Part shown: positions 59,802 through 64,000 of the stretch, one piece after another
How the letters are laid out: every line of letters starts with the position of its first letter
Numbering within the stretch: the first letter of the stretch is position 1
Assembly: GCA_019426215.1 (NCBI GenBank)
Contig: CM033394.1
Location: forward strand, 11,552,195-11,616,194
Origin: Buddleja alternifolia
Lineage: Eukaryota; Streptophyta; Magnoliopsida; Lamiales; Scrophulariaceae
DNA length: 64,000 bases
Direction of reading: 5' to 3'
Made by a program: the position numbers and the translations under genes
The notes under the pieces: generated by a model
What the model was told of the DNA's origin: nothing
The model's database searches: none
What the model saw: the letters and a program-made list of their open reading frames with translations, nothing else

Positions 59802-60494
59802 ATGGATTCACTAACCTCAAACTCCGACCTGTACCCGCAAACCAATCTGCCCAATTCTTCTAACTCCGACGAAGAAGTAATCCTCGCGTCGAGCCTCCCG
59901 GTCAAGAAACGCGCCGGCAGGACTAAGTTCAAGGAGACGCGTCACCCCATCTACCGCGGCGTTAGGCAGAGGAATTCCGATAGGTGGGTTTGCGAGGTTC
60001 GCGAGCCGACAAACCAAAAAAGGATATGGCTCGGGACTTATCCCACCGCGGAGATGGCGGCGCGAGCTTACGACGTGGCGACCTTGGCTCTGAGGGGACA
60101 GACGGCGTGCCTTAATTTCGCTGACTCGGTGTGGCGGCTGCCAGTTCCCCAGTCGATTGACCCGAAGGATCTTCGCAGGGCGGCGGTGGAGGCGGCGGAG
60201 GCGTTTTGGCCTACAGCTGAGGGAGAGGGCGAAGAGGGGAGGATTGATGATGAACATACTGGGGGAAGTTGTACACAGAATGTGATGCCGGAGGATTATG
60301 GCGTGTTTGGATGGAATGAAAGTAATGCACAGAATGTGGTGCCGGCGGATTATGGCGTGTTTGGCTGGAATGAAGGTGTGGATTTGGGGCAAGCGGCGGA
60401 CGGAGTTCTGATGTCACCGCCGCCGAATTATGAGGTTCGGTTCGGTTGGGATGATGTGGAAAGTGATGCTGAGGTGGAGCTCTGGAGTTACTGA
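59802..60494 (+). CDS. DREB1: CBF/DREB1-type AP2/ERF transcription factor, copy 2 (230 aa, intronless)
   Basis: Single exon from ATG 59802. It has the same layout as copy 1: acidic N-terminus, [17 protein letters not shown]2 domain with VCEVREP and [18 protein letters not shown], then the intact second signature DSVWRLPVP, and the C-terminal LWSY end (VELWSY). The C-terminal activation region contains a duplication of 18 residues ([15 protein letters not shown] / [18 protein letters not shown] unit 54 bp at 60276-60329 and 60330-60383), which accounts for most of the extra length. Expected role: nuclear activator of CRT/DRE genes in cold response. The minus-strand frame 59817-60392 is a shadow. 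Paralogue of 52479-53114 by tandem duplication. Copy 2 keeps the canonical signatures, so it is likelier to be the conserved-function copy. Confidence 0.95.
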   Translation: MDSLTSNSDLYPQTNLPNSSNSDEEVILASSLPVKKRAGRTKFKETRHPIYRGVRQRNSDRWVCEVREPTNQKRIWLGTYPTAEMAARAYDVATLALRGQTACLNFADSVWRLPVPQSIDPKDLRRAAVEAAEAFWPTAEGEGEEGRIDDEHTGGSCTQNVMPEDYGVFGWNESNAQNVVPADYGVFGWNEGVDLGQAADGVLMSPPPNYEVRFGWDDVESDAEVELWSY

Positions 60495-61019
60495 AAAAGA
60501 ATGATGAAGACTTCAAGTCATAATACGTACTATGTTGGAGTGAGTGCATAAAGTGTTTGGCATGATTTAGTCAAATAATGTTTTGAGTGGGAATTTGTTA
60601 AGGAAAAACAAAAATAGCTTGTGTGGGGTTTGGGTTTAACTAACACACGGTTTTTGTATCATGTGTGTGAATGTGGGGTTTGTTTTATTTTATCCTTTTT
60701 TTTTTCCTAATGTTTTCGTTTTTGTAAAATAGAAGTGAATGTATTAAACAACACTAGTTTTTAGCTATTATCTTGTTTGCAACTTGGTTTATATAAAAAT
60801 TAGTTTCGAAAGTCAATTATTTAAAAAAAAAAGAAAAACTAAAGTGCACATATAGGCCTAAAACTCCCATCTTTTACACCTCCAAAGATCTTTCACATAC
60901 ATATGAAATCAATGTGATACACAAACATCCACCTACGAAGAGAAATAAATGCATCACCCTAAAAGTACATAGCTCAAAAGTACATCAAGATTCACTGCAA
61001 ATAAAATAAAATAATAATA
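60495..61019 (+). other. 3' UTR homology of CBF copy 2 and spacer
   Basis: To about 60780 it aligns with 53115-53400 (GATGAAGACTTC ... TTTTCGTTTTTGTAAAATAG ... ACACTAG). It lacks the AGAGTGGAGTAGAG stretch of copy 1. 60781-61019 shows nothing recognisable. Confidence 0.55.
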
Positions 61020-61499
61020 ATAATAAGGACAAAATGCAAAGTGACAATAACATTGTTGTCACTAGATATACATAATTAGTGATAACAATTTTTGTTTTGT
61101 CACTATAATGACTTTTAGTGAATAGAGTTATTTTTAAGCTATTACTATTGACAGTTAGTACTAACACATGTTTAGTAATAACTTAGTGATAATACACATA
61201 TAGTGACAATTATATATATATATATATATATTTAATTCTAGACGAAGAGGGATACCCTCTTATTTGTTGCCACTAAGTTTTCACTAATATATGTGTTACT
61301 AATTAACAATAGTGACAACAATCATCTTGTCACTAATGAATATGAGTGACAACTAATATATAATTCTTGTCACTATAAAACTTTTGAAATTATTTGTCTC
61401 AAAACATAAGTAATGTTTGGTTATGTTTTGGGGATGTGTTTTGGTGAGATTTATTGTTGAGATTTTTTTTGGAAAATGTGGATATTTGATGAGATGGTG
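61020..61499. repeat. CACTA-subterminal-like motif cluster
   Basis: Many GTCACTA / AGTGACAA words in both orientations (61041-61375) with a (TA)n tract near 61209-61230, but no CACTA terminus was found. Probably a CACTA fragment. Confidence 0.45.
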
Positions 61500-62529
61500 A
61501 TTTTTTTTTTTTGCTACAAGTGAGAGAACTAAAAACTACTTCTCGAGCTCAATAGCTCCTATGCACTCCTCCTGTGGATTGTCTCAAAGATGAATCCCCA
61601 CATCAAGTTCGTGGCCAAGGTTAGCGAGAATATCCGCACATGTGTTCCTTTCTCTTTTTGTCTGTTGCAAAGTACACCTCTAAGGCTTTCTAATCAACAT
61701 TCGACAGTCGCGAATAATGTTACCAAGTGGGTGATTATCCACATCTCCATTCCAAATGAGCTTACACACTACTTCAGAGTTCACCTTGGCAATTATTTGA
61801 AGCACGTGTTTATTCCAAGCAATTCAAAGCCCCTCCGGAATGGCCAATAGTTCTACTTCTATAACGGATCGTTGGCCCAAATTGTAGCTAAAACCCTACT
61901 AGCACTTACCTCCACTATCCTGAAGAAGGCCACCCGATGTAGCCACTTCCGTACTACTCCGCACGCTTCCATCCGTGTTGAGCTTCAACCACCCCGGACC
62001 CAAATTTGACCATTTTATCTCAAATCTTACTTTCGATCTCGAAACACGGAGAGTAGGAAAATTTCATCCAAGTCTTTTGAGAGTTTTTTTATGCTTTGAA
62101 TAATAAGATGTAAAGACATGTTCTCCCCTTTAAAAATGAGCACATTTCTCCTCTCCAATTCCACCAAAAAGTGGCCAAAAAAAGGTTTTTCCATGATGAA
62201 TCTGGAAGAATGCCGTTGTCCCGATCGCTCTTAAGGTTACTTGCCACTTAAGATTCCTCTGACTCCTCCATGAAACCAGCCAATTTCAATGGTGCCACCA
62301 CCCGATCTCACACTTTTTTTCTTTGGGCAATCTCTAAGAGCGTGCGTAATCAATTTTGCTTCAAGTCCACAAACTTGGCAAATATCCGACTCAATGATTT
62401 TCCTATGGCAAAGTTGTGACCTCATGGCTAACCTTCTGTTGGGAAAGAGTGCCAAAATGACGATGACACCGGCGCAATGGAAGCGGTATAATTCCTTTTC
62501 CCCACTAACTGGATAAAAATGGGACCACA
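61500..62529 (-). pseudogene. LINE ORF2 3' part: zinc-knuckle and RNase H
   Basis: Minus strand: RRLAMRSQLCHRKIIESDIC then QVCGLEAKLITHALRDCP at 62430-62330, the zf-RVT pattern C-x2-C-x7-H-x4-C seen in plant LINE ORF2. Further on (about 61850-61580) comes VNSEVVCKLIWNGDVDNHP, LGNIIRDCRMLI and NTCADILANLGHELD from RNase H, with in-frame stops. A T run at 61501-61513 is the LINE poly-A. The upstream end is cut by the copia LTR near 62530. Inactive. Confidence 0.65.
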
Positions 62530-63068
62530 CCAACGATAGTACGATAGAAAGAAATAGAATAAATGATACAAGAGTTTTTATGTGAAAAACTCAAATCGGG
62601 AAAAAACCACGGGACCGAAGTCGAAAACCTCCCCTATATCAATAATGGGCTTACACAATTTCTCCCTAAACTAATTAGGGGATACACCAAATCTTCAAGA
62701 GAATACCCCTTGGATTACAAATACATCAAGTTTAGAAACTTGGAATTGTAGAAGAAAAATAGAACACTCCTCTCAATCTTATTTTTCTTCTCCCAATTTT
62801 TCCCTCCTATTTTTTCCTCTCTTTCTCTCTAACTCTCTCTATCTCTCTCGCTGTTGGTGTTTGAGAATGGCAAGAGGTGCCTCTATTTATAGGGGAAAAT
62901 GCATGGCATTTTGTGTGAATAGCCATGCATTTGAGGGGCATCAAATTTGGCAACTTGCCATGGTTGAGGTCATGCATGACCTCTCTTGAAGTCATGCATG
63001 ACCTACAACCCTTTATTTTTTTTCTTTTTAATATATGTGGGCCCCACACTTGAGGGACCCACCCAACA
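62530..63068 (-). mobile_element. Copia 3' LTR
   Basis: Minus strand starts TGTTGGGTGGGTCCCTC at 63068, right after the PPT at 63069-63082. The LTR contains GGTCATGCATGACC palindromes (62970-63005) and a CT microsatellite near 62815-62850. The far end is near 62530 but not exactly fixed. Confidence 0.65.
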
Positions 63069-63082
63069 ATTCTCCCCCGTAA
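63069..63082 (-). other. Polypurine tract of the copia element
   Basis: Minus-strand TTACGGGGGAGAAT immediately before the LTR start. Confidence 0.7.
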
Positions 63083-63083
63083 C

Positions 63084-64000
63084 TCATGTGGGGGGCACAA
63101 CCAAGCCTGCTTCGCTTTTATAGACTTCAAGTTTTTTCCTTGGAAAAGACTTCGTGAGCATATCTGCGCTATTATTATTCGTATGCACTTTATCAAGCTG
63201 CACCAACTTTTCGTCAAGAACATCCCGGATCCAATGGTATCTCACATCTATGTGTTTGGACCTTGAGTGGAAAGTCAAATTTTTACTCAAGTGAATCGGG
63301 CTCTGACTGTCACAGTAGAGCCTGTATTTTTCCTACTTCAAGTCCAACTCCTCTAGAAAGTTCTTCAACCACAACACCTCTTTACATGCTTCAGTCACAG
63401 CAATGTACTCGGCCTCTGTTGTGGATAATGCCACGCATTTTTGAAGTTTCGACTGCCAAGAAATAGCTCCCCCTGCAAAGGTAATCAAGTATCCGGACGT
63501 GGACTTCCTGGAGTCAATGTCTCCAGCCATGTTTGCATCTGTGTACCCCTTTAAAATAGTTTGGCCTTCACCAAACCTTAGACATAGTCTCGAAGTGCAT
63601 CTCAGATACCGCAAGATCCATTTCACTGCTTCCCAGTGATCCTTGCTAGGTTTAGATAGATAGCGACTAACTACGCCAACTGCATGAGCAATATCGGGTC
63701 TAGTACATACCAAATTGCCATAGCATACATCAAACTGCCAACTGCAGAAGCGTATGGTATCTTCTTCATCTCTTGTTTATCTTCCTCACTTGTGGGGCAT
63801 TGTGCGGAGCTGAGTTTGAAATGACCCGCAAGTGGAGTACTAACAACTTTAGATTTACTCATGTTGAACCTCTCAAGAACTTTCTCAATGTACTTTTCTT
63901 GAGATAACCAGAGCTTCTTGTCAGCTCTATCCCTAGAGATTTTCATTCCAAGGATCTGCTTAGCCGGACCCAAGTCTTTCATTGCAAAAGACTTTCCAAG
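63084..64000 (-). pseudogene. Copia Pol 3' part: reverse transcriptase end and RNase H
   Basis: Minus strand, running off the window. From 63982: MKDLGPAKQILGMKISRDR and SQEKYIEKVLERFNM (end of RT), then PYASAVGSLMYAM. A one-base shift near 63700-63715 moves into MVCTRPDIAHAVGVVSRYL. RNase H shows GYTDANMAGD (usually YTDADWAGD), STTEAEYIAVTEA and CDSQSPIHLSKN, with a TAG stop after LEELDLK near 63330. The tail carries NSADMLTKSFP. A Tork/Tnt1-like copia element by motif, inactivated by frameshift and stop. Its 3' LTR and PPT follow directly. Confidence 0.85.

Noticed and set aside
59817..60392. 191-residue minus-strand frame across CBF copy 2
   Set aside because: Antisense shadow of a GC-rich coding exon; no known domain, and a different frame structure in copy 1.

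Overview
This is a eudicot-type plant nuclear window: genes are split by introns, the sequence is AT-rich, and transposable elements fill almost everything between a few genes. The two clear host genes encode CBF/DREB1-type AP2 factors. An asterid, perhaps of Lamiales, is only a guess from the flavour of those proteins.

Layout. 1-11,650 is nested repeats: part of a long-TIR Mutator-like (MULE-like) element, a TGATAGGAG-type LTR with its polypurine tract, a short copia LTR with a primer-binding site, a LINE RNase H fragment, a CACTA terminus, and a second MULE-like copy with a nested hAT element. 11,650-14,197 and 27,843-29,555 are one array of a ~182-bp tandem repeat that changes orientation. 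A 13,645-bp CACTA (En/Spm) transposon, 14,198-27,842, sits inside it. Removing the transposon and one AAA target copy restores the repeat sequence exactly. The transposon carries a TNPA-like gene (Transposase_24 type), a TNP2-type transposase with DUF4218/DUF4216-like parts, and between them an F-box/LRR gene copy on the opposite strand that itself holds a solo LTR. Both transposon genes have one single-base frameshift.

29,556-51,600 consists mostly of large blocks present two or three times. Block R3 is AT-rich and contains an internal ~465-bp tandem duplication. Next come a LINE RNase H end, an LTR-like segment, a CACTA terminus and a MULE-like element. Individual copies are told apart by clean later insertions: a 736-bp hAT (32,669-33,404), a 916-bp hAT-type element (38,270-39,185) and a copia LTR (43,191-45,020).

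51,609-60,780 is the genic part: a duplicated pair of CBF/DREB1 genes on the + strand (52,479-53,114 and 59,802-60,494), with homologous promoters and 3' UTRs, about 6.7 kb apart. TEs fill the spacer: two SINE-like sequences, a MULE-like element with 9-bp target duplications containing a hAT with 8-bp duplications, a LINE remnant, inverted-repeat elements and a solo LTR with AATTT duplications. 60,780-64,000 holds a LINE fragment and the 3' end of a copia element (RT/RNase H, PPT, 3' LTR) running off the window.

Functionally, the CBF pair would act in cold or dehydration transcription control. The copies differ in the CBF signature after the AP2 domain, in the C-terminal activation region and in promoter motifs, so they may be diverging. 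No CRISPR array, operon, tRNA or rRNA gene was seen. Repeat boundaries were read by eye and are approximate unless target-site duplications are given.
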